Positions 34,800-48,484 of a stretch of DNA of 64,000 bases are shown one piece after another (positions within the stretch are counted from its first letter, which is position 1; each line of letters opens with the position of its first letter). This DNA is from Tetragonia tetragonoides. Taxonomy: Eukaryota > Streptophyta > Magnoliopsida > Caryophyllales > Aizoaceae. The position numbers and the translations under genes are program-made. The notes beneath the pieces are model-generated. The model made no database searches, had not been told where the DNA came from, and saw only the letters and a program-made list of their open reading frames with translations. Where the stretch lies: NCBI GenBank assembly GCA_038025085.1, contig CM076147.1, positions 377,001 to 441,000 of the forward strand, written 5' to 3'.

Positions 34800-35690
34800 T
34801 GTTTTCTTTAAGGGCTTGTGGAGAATCAGAATTGTTCTATCTGTGATCTTGATGCTGAAACTTGTTACATGTTCTTAAAGATTGTGATGTCGCTTCCAAC
34901 ATTTGCTTTAATTTTGATGTACCCTCGAAATTTTCACTTGAGAATCTTGCTGATTGGCTCTCTCTTAATTGTCAAAGTTCACCTTTCACTCTTGTCTGTG
35001 GCCTATTGTGTTTGCTTTTACCATTTGGAAGCTTTGAAACCTCATGCTCATTGAACATGCTTAGTTGCCCCCTAATGTTTGGTTACATCGAAATCTCATT
35101 GATGCTTCTGAGTATTGGACATCTAGGCAGAGTCCTAATTTCAGGATCTTGCAACCTACTTCATGCATTTGGGACCCCCCTCCCTTGGGTCACTTGGCGT
35201 TTAATGTGGATGCTGCGTTCAGGGTGTGTTCTTTAGAACTTATCCGGTCAGGTCAGGTCAGTTCAGAAGTTGTCTCGTGTCAGTTCAGTGATGTTCAGTC
35301 AAGTTCAGTGATGTTTAGGTCAGTTCAGTGGAGTTCAGTTCATAAACATACATTTTGTCTCGCATAGAAGGTGGGTCAGTTGCCTGTTTGGTTGGTATTC
35401 TGACTTCTGAGAGATGTTTCAGTTCCTGGATTTTTGGTTTCCGATTGTGCAAAGTCAGTGCATGCAGAGGCTCTTGCCATCCTTTGCCAAAGCATAAATG
35501 GAAGAAAGTGTCCCTAAAATCTGATTCAAAGCAGACACTCGCCATTTTATTCCGACATTTTCATTTATCCAATTCTGGAATGCAGGGTAAGGATGATGAT
35601 GATTAATGATTTGGAGTCCTCCATTGTGGGAGAGAGATAAACAAACCAGCGAATTCTATCGCTAAAAATAGTAATTTGGAGCTTAACTTA
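34800..35690 (+). mobile_element. Remnant of another plant LINE: zf-RVT plus RNase H-like domain, interrupted by a MITE
   Basis: The frames give NCSICDLDAETCYHVLKDC (zf-RVT pattern, across a shift near 34865), then WDPPPLGHLAFNVDAAFR (35168-35220), a phrase typical of the RNase H domain at the end of plant LINEs, and, after the MITE, KHKWKKVSLKSDSKQTLAIL. This is a different lineage from copies A-N. Frameshifts and the insertion make it inactive. Confidence 0.7.
35221..35367. mobile_element. TTCAGT-rich MITE-like element, first copy
   Basis: It begins GGGTGTGTTCTTTAGAACTT, is filled with repeated GTTCAGT/GTCAGTTCAGT words, and ends near CATACATTTTGTCTCGCATA. It splits the RNase H-like coding remnant. 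A sister copy lies at 35788-35927 with the same ends. The superfamily is not certain. Confidence 0.6.
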
Positions 35691-35787
35691 TTCGATGTAC
35701 TCTCTGTCCCCCCCCCCCCCTCTATCTTTGTTTGGAACCATTTAATTTCGATGCTGAGGATGTTCAATTAACTGATTTGGCTGTAAG

Positions 35788-35927
35788 GGTGTGTTCTTTA
35801 GAGCTTACCCAATAAGTTTAGTTCAGTGGTACTCAGGTCAGTTTAGTGGTTTGCAGCTCAGTTCAGGGATGTTCACTTCAGTGGTGTTCATTTCTAAAAT
35901 ATACTTTTTCTCTCACATACTATAAGT
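35788..35927. mobile_element. TTCAGT-rich MITE-like element, second copy
   Basis: It begins AGGGTGTGTTCTTTAGAGCT, has TTCAGTGGT-type repeats and ends AATATACTTTTTCTCTCACA. It stands just upstream of the ABC1 pseudogene and may mark the left edge of the duplicated segment. Confidence 0.6.
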
Positions 35928-36284
35928 TCAGCTCAAGATGGTATGGTTTTTCTTGGATGCCGTTCCAAGTACTACTGGTAGTACTAGTGATGGAAATGGA
36001 ATCGAATGGGTCAATGCCATTGGCGGCTGCTACAGGTGCTGTTTCTATGGATCCAGTAGACCTATAAGAATCTCAGAATCTGAATGACTTACTTGGAACT
36101 GGAATTGGAAGAGCCAATAGTGTGGCTGATCAAGTCATGGGCGAAACTGAAATACCGCTAAAAGCACTCCCACTCCCACTCCCACTCCCATTCCCACCAC
36201 CGTCTTGAATTTTATGAGACGGAAGCCCAGGGAAAGGAAATTCACCAAGGCTATTGGGTAAGTGCTCTTCCTTTTCTTTTTCTT

Positions 36285-36790
36285 CTAAGATTCGTATATT
36301 AAGTGTTAAGATTAAGATCCTTGGTGCTTTCTTGATTTTGTGGAATAGTATTGCCTCTGAATGTCTACTGGTTAATATTGGCTTTTGTTATTGGGTGGAG
36401 TCTCCTTCACTTAAAAATGAAGAACAACATAATTCCTTAATAAGATACGTTAAATTGGGTGGAGTCTCCTTCTAAGATTCGTATATTAAGTGTTAAGATT
36501 AAGATCCTTGGTGCTTTCTTGATTTTGAAGAATAGTATGGCCTCTGAATGTCTAGTGGTTAATATTGGCTTTTGTTATTGGGTGGAGTCTCCTTCACTTA
36601 AAAATGAAGAACAACATAATTCCTTAATAAGATACGGTAAATTTTTGTAATTATTTGTTTGAATATTAAGTGTTAAGATGATTGGGTGATTTTTTGATTT
36701 GGTGGGTTAGTATTGCCTCTGAATTATGTCTAATGGTTCTATTGGCTTTTATATTTGGATGGAGTCTTCTTCACTCAAAATTGGAAATCA
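36285..36790 (+). repeat. Tandem triplication of an intron-1 segment in the ABC1 pseudogene
   Basis: CTAAGATTCGTATATTAAGT starts at 36285 and 36471 (period 186); the two units are almost identical. A third, diverged unit (GAATATTAAGTGTTAAGATG, from about 36660) corresponds to the single segment in the intact gene (about 432-590). Confidence 0.88.
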
Positions 36791-37520
36791 GCATAACTTG
36801 TCCAAACACCAAAGTAAGCAAAGCTTTGACAGTTGCCCTTGTTTTACTGTGTAGGTTTGCTAGTTTAGGAGCTGGTCTTGCCTGGGGAAGTGTTCAGGAA
36901 TCTGCCAAGAGGCTTTTGTTTGGAAACCCTGATTCCGATGACAAAAGCAGTCAATAGCAGAAAGGAATGCGGAACACTTGGTTCTTGCACTCTGTAGAGT
37001 GCATGGAGCAGCACTGAAAATAGGAAAGATGTTGAGTGTGCATGATGAATCTCTTGTATCTGCACCGGTATTGGCTTCACTATCTAAACCTCTTTGACTG
37101 TTTGTATGCTTTGTTAGTTGTCATTTATTTATCTTCAGGTACTTTTGCCTCACCTTTGTTCTCGTCATAGGTCGCCAATCAATATAACTCAACACCCTTC
37201 TCTGCAATAATTCTCTCAAAGATATTGAAACTAGTGCATGAGTTGTACCCTTTTTTTTTACCGAATTCTTAAGTGTCTTAGACTAACAACTAGCAAACGG
37301 GGTTCTTCTGGTCTCACTTTCTCCTGACCTGCGTTGAAATACAGTTGCCTCCTTATGGTCTGCGATGGCTGGGGCATTTAGGAGTTACTCAATATCTGAA
37401 CTCCATATAAATTGGGCTAATTTAATTTAGTTTCCTTCGGAGGACTTATTGACTTCTGTCGTCCTTTGCTGTTATTTGATTTGTTGATTTGTATACTTAA
37501 TATACATCTTTCTTCTCCAA

Positions 37521-37806
37521 GGGCATGTTTAGATTGGGGGTAATGATAAAGAGGGTAATGGAGCAAATTAAAGGTAAAATAGGAAGGTTGAGTGGTGAAG
37601 GGGGTAATGGAGAAAATGGAGGGAAAATTGGGGGGGGGGGATCATTACCCTAAGGGGGGAGGTGGGTAACTATTACCCCCCAAATGGGGTTAATCATTAC
37701 CCTCCTCTTCACATAATCTAACACCAACCACCTCACATATGTCTCATTTTAGCCTATAATTCATTCTAATACCCCCTTAATCATTACCCCCATTCCAAGC
37801 ATGCCC
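37521..37806. mobile_element. Harbinger/Tourist-like MITE in the ABC1 pseudogene
   Basis: The ends are GGGCATGTTTAGATTGGGGG and, read from the right, GGGCATGCTTGGAATGGGGG. The interior repeats GGGGGTAATGATTA-type words as in the element at 7546-7721, but it is longer (286 bp). Flanking triplets are CAA and TAA, so the target duplication has decayed. The intact gene lacks it. Confidence 0.75.
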
Positions 37807-38043
37807 TAAAAAGAGAAGTCTTGAGCACATATGTGAGATAGAGATATCCGCTTGAATTGCAGCACACATCTAAATATGAAATCCTAAATAATCTCTTGCT
37901 CCCATCCCATTTCAAGCAGTCAATATCATCACCTTGTAACTTCATTTCATCCCTTTTCTTTGCTGATGCATGAGCGGCGAGCACGGATTTCTTTATTTTA
38001 GCCTATTTATTTATTTTTAGTTTTTCTGGGCCCTTTAGTTTGA

Positions 38044-38214
38044 TTTCTTGAGGAGCAAGTTTTATTTGAGACCGACTCACGATGATACAGGATCTTTTTT
38101 TATTTTATAGATTCAGGGATCACTTTTTAGGAACGGTAACCCCTGTGTATCTATAAAAAGTGACCCTTGTCTCACCGTGAGACTGTCTCATACAAGTTAT
38201 CGATTTTCTTGAGG
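38044..38214. mobile_element. Mutator-like MITE in the ABC1 pseudogene, 10-bp target duplication
   Basis: A 151-bp insert (38054-38204) has imperfect inverted ends (TTTGAGACCGACTCACGATG and, from the right, TATGAGACAGTCTCACGGTG) and lies between two copies of TTTCTTGAGG (38044-38053, 38205-38214). The intact gene has a single TTTCTTGAGG at about 1582, the empty site. Confidence 0.78.
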
Positions 38215-39568
38215 CGGCATTGTTTGATAATTTGATCCTACAAAGCAAGCAAAACGTTTACCCTTTCAATTATTAATGTAATTATTTTTTATGGGTGGAG
38301 ACATATGCCTAGTCATAATGATATTGCCACACTATAGTAAGACCATTTTTGAGTCTTCCACCCATCCACCCACCCACCGCCCCCGGGCCGCCCCATGCTT
38401 GTCACTTGATTATACAGAGTCCATGATTGGGGAGTAGGTGACTCTGTAGTCTCCACACCTGTTTGGGTTGTTCACTCTCTGTTTCCCTTTGCTCTTTAAT
38501 GATCTTTCCCAGCCCCTTTCTGCACCGTCCATCCTCCATCAGGAAGTTCGTGGCTCTTCTGCTGACTCCCACTGGCCATCGCTGCCATCTCCCTGTCTTC
38601 ATGTATTCTTCATATCTTCACTTAGTGATAATGCTCCTTCAGCTGTGTTGGTAGATCAACATTGAGGTTTGTAGATGCTTCCCTTCCCTTGTCAATTGTC
38701 ATCATTCCCTGGAGAATTTTTTTATCCTCGTTCTCAATTAAATATGTGCTGGCATCGTTAATCCAAGAGATTTGTTTAACTATCCCAAAAGCTTTAAGAT
38801 GTTTTGGGTTATCGTAATTGAGGGTTGATTTAGCTAATATAGTTATATCCTCAAGTACTGGTCAAAGATATCTAACCACAGAAATCCGGTGCAATTGTTT
38901 TCAGATACACCAAGCTGTCACAGGAGTGATATGGAGGTTTCGATGAAGATTCAGTACCCAGGAGTGTCTGATAGCATTGAAATGTGAAGTTGCTGCTAGA
39001 TTATACAAACTTGATCCTGAGGGACTTAGCCTTGATCTAGCTATAAAGGTAACTAAGACATTTGCATGATCTTTTTTTTACATAATTCAATTTTTGCTTC
39101 CTGCAAGGAACTTGTGTCATAAATTTTAGAAAGAAAAAGAGAAAATTAGAAGGGAAAATTTGCTTTTTTCTTTTTACCTAGGAGCTTTTGATGGGACACA
39201 AACTAACATTTGTTTAAGCAAAAGAGTCCGTCTGTGTTTTCTAGAATCACAACTTGCCCGAGACTGCAAGTATTATTCTTCAAGAAAGTTATAGTCCTGT
39301 CTCCTAATGTGTCCTCTTCTGATGGAGAAAGAAACATCATTGAGGTTGGAGGAGATACAACTAGAATCAATGACGGGAAAAGAACCTTATACAAGGAGTG
39401 AAGACTAAGTGTCAATCACAACCTAAAAAATATAAATCTAACTCACATGCACCCTCTTCTCAGTTGCCCATCTTTAAGCAATTAGGTGGAGTTGGAACTA
39501 TGTGCTGCATATTAGGCTATTGACTAAGGATAGCAATAGAGATATCCAATATTCACCAATCCTTATTA

Positions 39569-40137
39569 ACTGAAACTAGAGTTGTCAAAAGCTGACACGA
39601 CACGACAACACGACACGAACCGGACACGAATGTAGCGGGTTAGTGTTGAGAGGTTTCGACCCGTTTAATTAAATGGGTCGACACGAGTAACACGTTTAGT
39701 TAAATGGGTTAGGTTAAGGTTGAGATTTCTGACACGAAAACAACCTGCTTACGACACATTTAATTTTAATTGTCAAATTTAAGTTCAATATAATTGTAAC
39801 AAGTAAATAATGTAATAGAATCTCACCTATCTTGAGCATTTTAATAATTTTATTCTGTTGAATATACACTTATATGGTTAAAACTTTAAATTTGTAGGTA
39901 AAATTTATGTTTTTCTCATATTTCAATTAGTTTAGAATATAAGTAAAAATAAGCAGGTTAACAGATCACTAAACAGGTAACACGATTATTAACAGGTCAG
40001 GTGCAGGTCAAGGATTTTCGACACGATTAATAAATGGGTTAGGTTTGGGTCAATGGATTCTCGACACGTTTAACCTTGACACGAACACGAACACGAACAC
40101 GACACAACCTGACCTATTTGACAGCTCTAACTGAAAC
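39569..40137. mobile_element. Non-autonomous hAT-like element in the ABC1 pseudogene, 8-bp target duplication
   Basis: The body 39577-40129 (553 bp) has ends TAGAGTTGTCAAAAG and, from the right, TAGAGCTGTCAAATAG, with ACTGAAAC at 39569-39576 and 40130-40137. Subterminal regions are rich in CACGACACGA/ACACGAACACG words. No coding capacity. The intact gene has the uninterrupted TGAAGCAGCC at about 3661. Confidence 0.88.
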
Positions 40138-40239
40138 AGCCCCTTAATTGTAATCTTAACCTCCGTAATCAGTTACCCAAAGTTGAATATGCATTTTCTT
40201 ATCTAAAGGAAAAAAATAGAGCATCTTCCTCTAAATAAT

Positions 40240-40604
40240 TACTCCCTCCGGTCCACAGAAATCTTTACGCTTTCCACTTATGTTTGGACCTTGGAAATCT
40301 TTACGTTTTCTTATATGGTAATGTATTTGAGCACTCTTTACTATTATACCCCTCCCACCTTCTCACCCCCATGTGCAAGGAAATAAATAAATAAATAAAG
40401 ATTTTTCACGTCACTAGCTACAAAAGTAAGGAAAGTAATACAAAAGCAAAAAAAGCAATAAATACCCACTAAAATATTATTTTCTCTCTTAATACCTCCT
40501 GTGCTCTTTTAAGGGTAAATTTGGATTTTTTGTGCTAAAATGTGTTTTTCTTAATATTAGTCATATTCTCCAAATGTCAAGATTTCCGTAGACCGGAGGG
40601 AGTA
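40240..40604. mobile_element. Stowaway-like MITE in the ABC1 pseudogene
   Basis: The inverted ends CTCCCTCCGGTCC...GGACCGGAGGGAG-type (right end reads CTCCCTCCGGTCTACGGAAA) are flanked by TA (40240-40241, 40603-40604), as for Tc1/Mariner Stowaway elements. 361 bp. The equivalent intron site in the intact gene (about 3780) is empty. Confidence 0.85.
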
Positions 40605-42534
40605 TTTCTTTTGGGTGGGAAGTAATATTGAATTCAGTAGAGCTACAAACTTTGTCTTAAACTGTCTTGACCACTGAATTACTGGCCCCATTGGTAATTT
40701 GCGGTGCACCAATCCGAAAGCATTTGTGTTCAAAACCTCAAATTCGTTTCCGTGATGGTGTGCTGAACTCTCTTCTTTTGGTCCTTTTCAAATTGATTCA
40801 CATTAGAAGCTTAATAATTCATATCAAAAGGCTTTAAAGTTATAACTAACATCAAAAGCCTATTATCAAGTACCAAGCTTTTCATGTGAGATTTGCGTCC
40901 TCAGTATCCTTGATATAAGTCTCAAACCGTCTTTAATGCACCTTTGCACTATAACAGTTTATGATGAAGTGGAGTTGTTTAATTTGCTAGGGTATATCTT
41001 TTGGAAAAAAACAAATTTCGAAGGGGAGTTGTTTAATGGAATATATAACTTTGCACTACAAATTTACAACAGAGTATGATGAAAGATATTGTGCTACAAC
41101 AAGGACTGTAGAACGTGCTTACTAAAGATGTGATGAAGCCTGAAAATGGCAATGATTTCAGAGGATCTCAGCACATGCTTTAATTACTCCCAGAGTGGCC
41201 TTTGTCTGAAGATTTAATATCATGTTCTAGATGAGACATCACCTAGGGTCTCACTTGGAGAAGATTTATATGTTGAACTTAATGACAAATAACTTGTATT
41301 TGAGTCGGCTTATACAAGTCGAGCAGGAAAAAGAGACTGATATGAGATATCACTTCAATAAAATGTTGCAGTTATCTAGTTCTGATGGGACATTTGAAGA
41401 AGACAAAGGATTTTGTTTCTCGCTTCTCTTGGGGGAAATGACTAACTTTGGATGAGGTTGCTGTTGTTTTGTCCGGAAACAAAATGAAGAAGACAGTCTC
41501 TGTTTTTTAAAAAGGGAGGTCCTTGATAGTGAAGGGTGAATACTAAATAAATGGAGTTATTTGGGCTAGAACTTTGTATGGTGATGGTGTTTTTGTTGAC
41601 ACCGATGGGACGGATACACAATGTGGGTTTGTGTGTGAATTTTTTTTGGTAATTGACATAAGATAGTGTGTTTGTGTTATCACTTTTGTTGTTTTCCCTG
41701 TTATTTCTCCTTGATCAGATTCATGTTTTCATGTTAGAGGTTCGAGGTATGACTGACTTCTCACAAGTAACAGGTTCAGAGTTCAAATAGCAGGCTGTTT
41801 TATGCAAGTGTGCTAGAGCATGATCTAGGGATGGGCTAGGTCAAGATGTATGACCATTTTCTCTGAAACCAGAGAGCGTATACATTTGTTTCTGTAGTTG
41901 AAAATGGAATGAGATTGATGATAGACCTGCATCTTTATCTATACAAATATCATGCCCTCGTTTCCCAAATCCATTCTTGTTTTTCTGACAAATAAATGTT
42001 CACAGGTTGTTGCCTGTGCAAATAGGGACAGAGATGCTGTGATAGAGATGTCACAAAAACTTGGCTTCCTGAGGGGGATGGAATCAGAGGTAATGTTGGA
42101 CGCCCATGTTCAGGGTGGTTTTATTGTCGGTTTGCCCTTCTCGAAATCTGGCGGATATGATTTTCACTCCACAAGTATTACATACAGCATCTCAAATGTA
42201 GGAGCAAAGATGCTGAGACACAGATTGACTCCACCTGATGAGGCCTACAGTCTTAACTGTAAACTTTCTGGTACTTTTTTGGCTTGGATCAAGGTTGGAG
42301 CTGTGGTACCTTGTAGAGAAATGCTCTTGGGGGTGTATGAGCATTCCAACTTAGAGAAGAAAATGGTGAGCTCTTGTCAAGTACTCCGCATATTTTAGTA
42401 AAGGAGTTGTGTATCTTCATTTTATTTTTCCTATGTAATAATTCAAGGTTGGAATTGCATCCTAGAGCTGTACAGATTGTTCCTCGTTTTTAGTTACTTT
42501 TCTTTTTTGGGTTCTCTTAGACACAATTTGTTTT

Positions 42535-43005
42535 ATTTATTTATTTATTATGTGGTAATAGAACAGATTTCATTAAGTACCAGCAGGTTAATCGTTTGCA
42601 GCAACGAACTGGAAATTTAAACAGTTGACAAAAATACATGTGATAGCCAAAATCCACCTCACTGCAAGCAGTAGTGAGCCTTCCAGGAGCAGGAGGGACT
42701 GTGTAGAGTCTATAATAGCGGCTTGATAGCACATTATCAAAGAATAACACAAGAAAATTCAAGTGACTGTTGATCAAAGAAATGAGTATTAGCTTTGGAG
42801 TCTTGTATGTGTCCAAGCAAGGTTGCTATCTGCAAAGCACATCGATCAGCCCGTGTTTGGAAAATTCGATAGATGGTTTCAGCATCTCAACAGTTGTCGC
42901 CTTGTTGCCAAATAAAGATCCACCCAAGTTGTTGCTTCCAGTATGCCAGACTAGTTTGTTGTTTGTTGTTTGTTGTTTGTTCCAACCCACTACCCACCCA
43001 ATTAA
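42535..43005 (-). mobile_element. LINE 3' end, minus strand
   Basis: The minus strand gives degenerate C-terminal LINE coding sequence with CWYLMKSVLLPHNK near the end, then AATAAATAAATAAA as an A-rich tail. It follows the pseudogene directly. No target duplication was resolved. Confidence 0.45.
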
Positions 43006-43513
43006 GCACTTCAGTCCATACAACTAACTCTGGAATACATTTTCAAGGTCTTTGTCACACAAGGGTCAATGCAAGTTGTTTTGACATTCTGCCCCCAAGA
43101 GGCTAGAAGCTAGGGTCTTTTGTTCTCAGATTACCACAAAGTACCAGCCAGCAGCCACGCACGTGTAATAAAACGAGCCTTTGGAGGAGCTTGGGGCGGA
43201 TAGGGTAGTGGTGCATACCCCAGCACCCCTAGCCAATTATGACCTGGGATTTTTAAAAAAAAAAAGAAATTAAAAACAAGGTCTTGGGAGAAGCTGTATA
43301 TACAGTAGTATTCTAGGTTTTCCTAACTTAGCCTATTTATAGGATGCTCAACGCACCCGGTAAGAAATATACATACACGGAACACGGGCAGGCCATTCAA
43401 GGGGAAGAAAAAGCACAAGATCACTCACAAGCTATCTAGTTCATTTATATGCACTTGCATGTGAATGGATTATAATGCGTTAAATGCTAACATATATAGC
43501 TAGCCTACACTTT

Positions 43514-43571
<58 letters not shown>

Positions 43572-43905
43572 AAGTTCAAGTCTTCAATGAAACAGTAGTA
43601 ACTTTGGTATTATATGCACAGCGGCTGAACAATAACAGGAAAGAGAATTATACATACATTTATGCAAGACTTTTAATTCCTTCCTTTCAATAAATCCTCT
43701 ATTCCATTTCCATACAATAAAATCAGATTGTTCCACTTTACAGAACCAGCAATAATAATATGCATACATCATAATAAAAACATAAGAGTACAGTACATCA
43801 TGGATCAATAATCATTAGCTAGGACGACTAAGTATCTAGTCAATTGTAGCTAGCTAGTAGTAAGAATTTAACTGAGTAAGTTACAATAATTTATTCAGAA
43901 TACTC
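43006..43905. other. Spacer downstream of the HECATE-like gene
   Basis: Contains a GTTTGTTGTTTGTTGTTTG run at 42960-42978, an A-tailed phrase near 43186-43270 (GGGCGGATAGGGTAGTGGTG ... A11) that may be an old SINE, and a (GA)n tract at 43518-43569. No gene recognised. Confidence 0.4.
43518..43569. repeat. (GA)n microsatellite
   Basis: About 25 GA units. Confidence 0.95.
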
Positions 43906-43906
43906 A

Positions 43907-44888
<982 letters not shown>

Positions 44889-45180
44889 GTTTTGTTTTTC
44901 TAGAGTATTATATATAGGCTGCTCTCGCTAGCTATAGCACAGGAGTAGAGGTGCAGTATGCAGGGAATGGGAAAGGTAAAGAGAGAGAGAGAATGAGCGT
45001 AAGAGTGGGAGTTTGTTGCAGACAAATTTGCAGTGAGTGAGTGAGTGAAAGAGAGGGATGGAGAGTATGTATGTAGTGGAATAAAGGGGGTATGTATACT
45101 GATGATGATGATGATATTTGGGGAGCAGACTATTTGAACTAGTGGGGGAATACCTATATAGTGATAACATACAAAAGCAA
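44889..45180 (-). promoter_or_regulatory. HECATE-like promoter and leader region
   Basis: Reading on the minus strand, a CTATATAG box at 45154-45161 lies 266 bases before the ATG and is followed by a CT-rich leader (CTCTCTCTCTT near 44975-44992) and a CAT repeat (45099-45113). Another TATATATA at about 44908-44915 is too near the ATG to be the core promoter. Assignment is by position only. Confidence 0.35.
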
Positions 45181-45743
45181 AATATTTATTTATTTATGTA
45201 TTATATAGTATTAAACAATGAGAAAATAATTGAATGCTTTCAAAACAAATAATGCTACTGGATGCTGTGGGAATAAAGAATTCATCCCCCCTATTATCAC
45301 AAAAGTTGTTGAGTGCAGGAATTAATTTGTTTGTTTTTTTTTCCGTGTAATAATTTTAAAATATTATTAGATTTAGGATGGAAATATTATTAAAAAAAAA
45401 AAAAAAAAAGTATAAGTAAATTGGCAAAAATATATATGATGGGTGTTAGCCTGCAGAGCTGCTGCTACCAGAAAGGAATCAAGTGGAAACATGGCATGCT
45501 TAGTTAGTAGCAAGAGCCTTAATTATATTATTTGTATAATAAACAAATGCAAGTTAATTTGTGGGCCAAACGAAATCTAACTGCAAATCAATCAATATCC
45601 TTATTGTATATGAAATTACTATAAATATTTAATTAGGAAGCAATGCAAGCAAGGCCATATGAGATTGCAGGTAGTATATGATCATATGATCACTGATGGC
45701 ACAAGTTTATGTCTGCTACTGCTGTGCTAGCTCTTCTTAGCTT

Positions 45744-45792
<49 letters not shown>

Positions 45793-46635
45793 AGCAAGTA
45801 CTTATATGGTGCCTTCAGTTTCAGCATGTTTTGCGCTGCTGTATGTATGTATGTATACATTTATTCCAGGGTGCCAATTAATTAAGTAGAATCACTACTC
45901 TACATGCAGGCATATCTATGTATATACATTATGCTATGCTATTAATAATTAATATTAATATTAATTTCACTAACGAGATTCAGGGTTTGAGAATTACTCG
46001 TATTTACTAATAGCCAAGCTAAGTTTGTTTTAATTCAAAAGGCGGTTATGATGAATAATGTTGTCAACTAACGTAACACTACATGTTCAAATAAACACAA
46101 TAATATACATACCTGATTTAAATAATTTTGTTAATTTGTTTTTGCTGCATTCCTGTTTAATTTCTATCTAGTAAAGGAGGGCTTGCATGTGTCTCCTATA
46201 ATTAGATAATTAACCAAGACTAAACATTTGCTATCCTTACTAATACTATTGTATTGTTGGTTTCTTATTAAAGTTATATTAGTTTGATTCTTGATTTCAT
46301 GCACGTGTCTCCTGTATGTATTAGATCAACCCAGGCCAGCAAACTAAATACTAGTATCTAATAACCATTGACTTACCATTTTAATTTTCATTAGATAGAC
46401 GACCTCCATACAACTGGGAATGAATATAGGCTATCCTGGTTGATAATATTATATTCAAGATTAGGAAATTCATTCTTAACTGGCACACATTATTATGAAG
46501 TAGTTTACAATTGTTACACATGACCGATTATAAGTTACTACTACTACTAACAAGAAATTAAATGAGAAACAAGTCATTTGGATTGGTTATTTTTAAATCA
46601 GATTAGCTTTATTATACAATTGCTCTTCCGATTTT
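45181..46635. other. AT-rich intergenic region upstream of the HECATE-like gene
   Basis: No gene seen. Contains poly-A at 45391-45409, (TA)n at 45749-45786 and TATG repeats at 45841-45856. Probably includes distal regulatory sequence. Confidence 0.45.
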
Positions 46636-46925
46636 TATTTTTTTGATAACTGACATTCTTATTATTAATGAGGAAAATATAGAAGGTCATTACAAGCGAA
46701 AGCCAATAACAAAGAACACTACACGCACTCACCCACAAAGCAACTTAAACAATCCATCACCCCCACCTTCTAGGAATTGATAATGAATTGGAGTCAACTA
46801 CTATCGTGGGGCTTAAGCGAAACAAAAAAATAATAAACAACGATCGTTAAAACTAAGCCAAAAAGTCATGAACCCTATTAATCCCTTGCTTACCTAGTTC
46901 ATCCACCACATTATTAGGTGGAGTA
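46636..46925 (-). mobile_element. LINE 3'-end fragment, minus strand
   Basis: The minus strand encodes VDELGKQGIN, the phrase typical of the end of the RNase H domain of plant LINEs, then an untranslated part and an A-rich tail (AATAATAAGAATGTCAGTTA, then TCAAAAAAATAAAAA). It abuts the TRIM-like repeat. Confidence 0.6.
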
Positions 46926-47365
46926 ACCCACTTCCTTATATGTATGCTTAAAACCCTTTAATCTTTCCATGTGGGACACAAACCGACTTTAACATTAAGC
47001 TAGGATAAAACCCGCTCTGATACCATGATAAATTTTTATAATTGAGCCCATTAAGAGACTGTTTATAACATAAAGAAAGTTCCAACCCAAAACCAATTGG
47101 CAATGGGTGGAGTAACTCCCTTAGTTATAAACACCTCAAGATACTCTTTCTTGACCAATGTGGGACAACCCACTTCAACATAAAAGTGGGTTTGTGTCCC
47201 ACATGGAAATATTAAAGAGTCTTGAGCATACATATAAGGAAGTGGGTTACTCCACCCATTATCAATTGGTTTTGGGTTGGAACCTCACTTGTCTTATATG
47301 TTGCTCACTTGTTAAGGCCCAATTATTGAAATTTATCAAGGTATCAAAGCGGGCTTTGGTCCTGC
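46915..47365. mobile_element. TRIM-like LTR sequences in inverted arrangement
   Basis: The phrase GTGTCCCACATGG ... AAGGAAGTGGGTTACTCCAC ... CAATTGGTTTTGGGTTGGAA occurs on both strands around a centre near 47170. The minus strand shows a primer-binding site TGGTATCAGAGC (47014-47025), complementary to initiator tRNA-Met, directly after an LTR-like end (AAAATTTATCA); the plus strand has a mutated version (AGGTATCAAAGC, 47339-47350). This is the layout of TRIM elements (short LTR, PBS, short interior). One intact orientation and one inverted copy, or a rearranged element. Confidence 0.62.
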
Positions 47366-48455
<1,090 letters not shown>

Positions 48456-48484
48456 CTAAGAAGAATCAAATAAAAATTACTACG

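Larger units (their letters stand above)
35938..42364 (+). pseudogene. Decayed partial duplicate of the ABC1/COQ8 kinase gene
   Basis: Counterparts of exon 1 (35938-36257), exon 2 (36855-37067), exon 4 (38905-39048) and exon 8 (42006-42364) align to the intact gene at 1-23008, together with intron sequence. Exon 1 has a one-base loss just after GGAATCGAATGG; exon 2 has lost about 20 bases (stop at 36955-36957) and its KxGQ now reads KIGK; exon 4 has deletions and a stop. Exon 3, exons 5-6 and exon 7 fall in three separate gaps. Exon 8 is still open but its stop is changed ([14 protein letters not shown]). The kinase core is missing, so no active enzyme can be made. Confidence 0.93.

Noticed and set aside
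34862..35236. Small secreted or membrane host protein
   Set aside because: The hydrophobic frame overlaps LINE zf-RVT and RNase H-like remnants in other frames.
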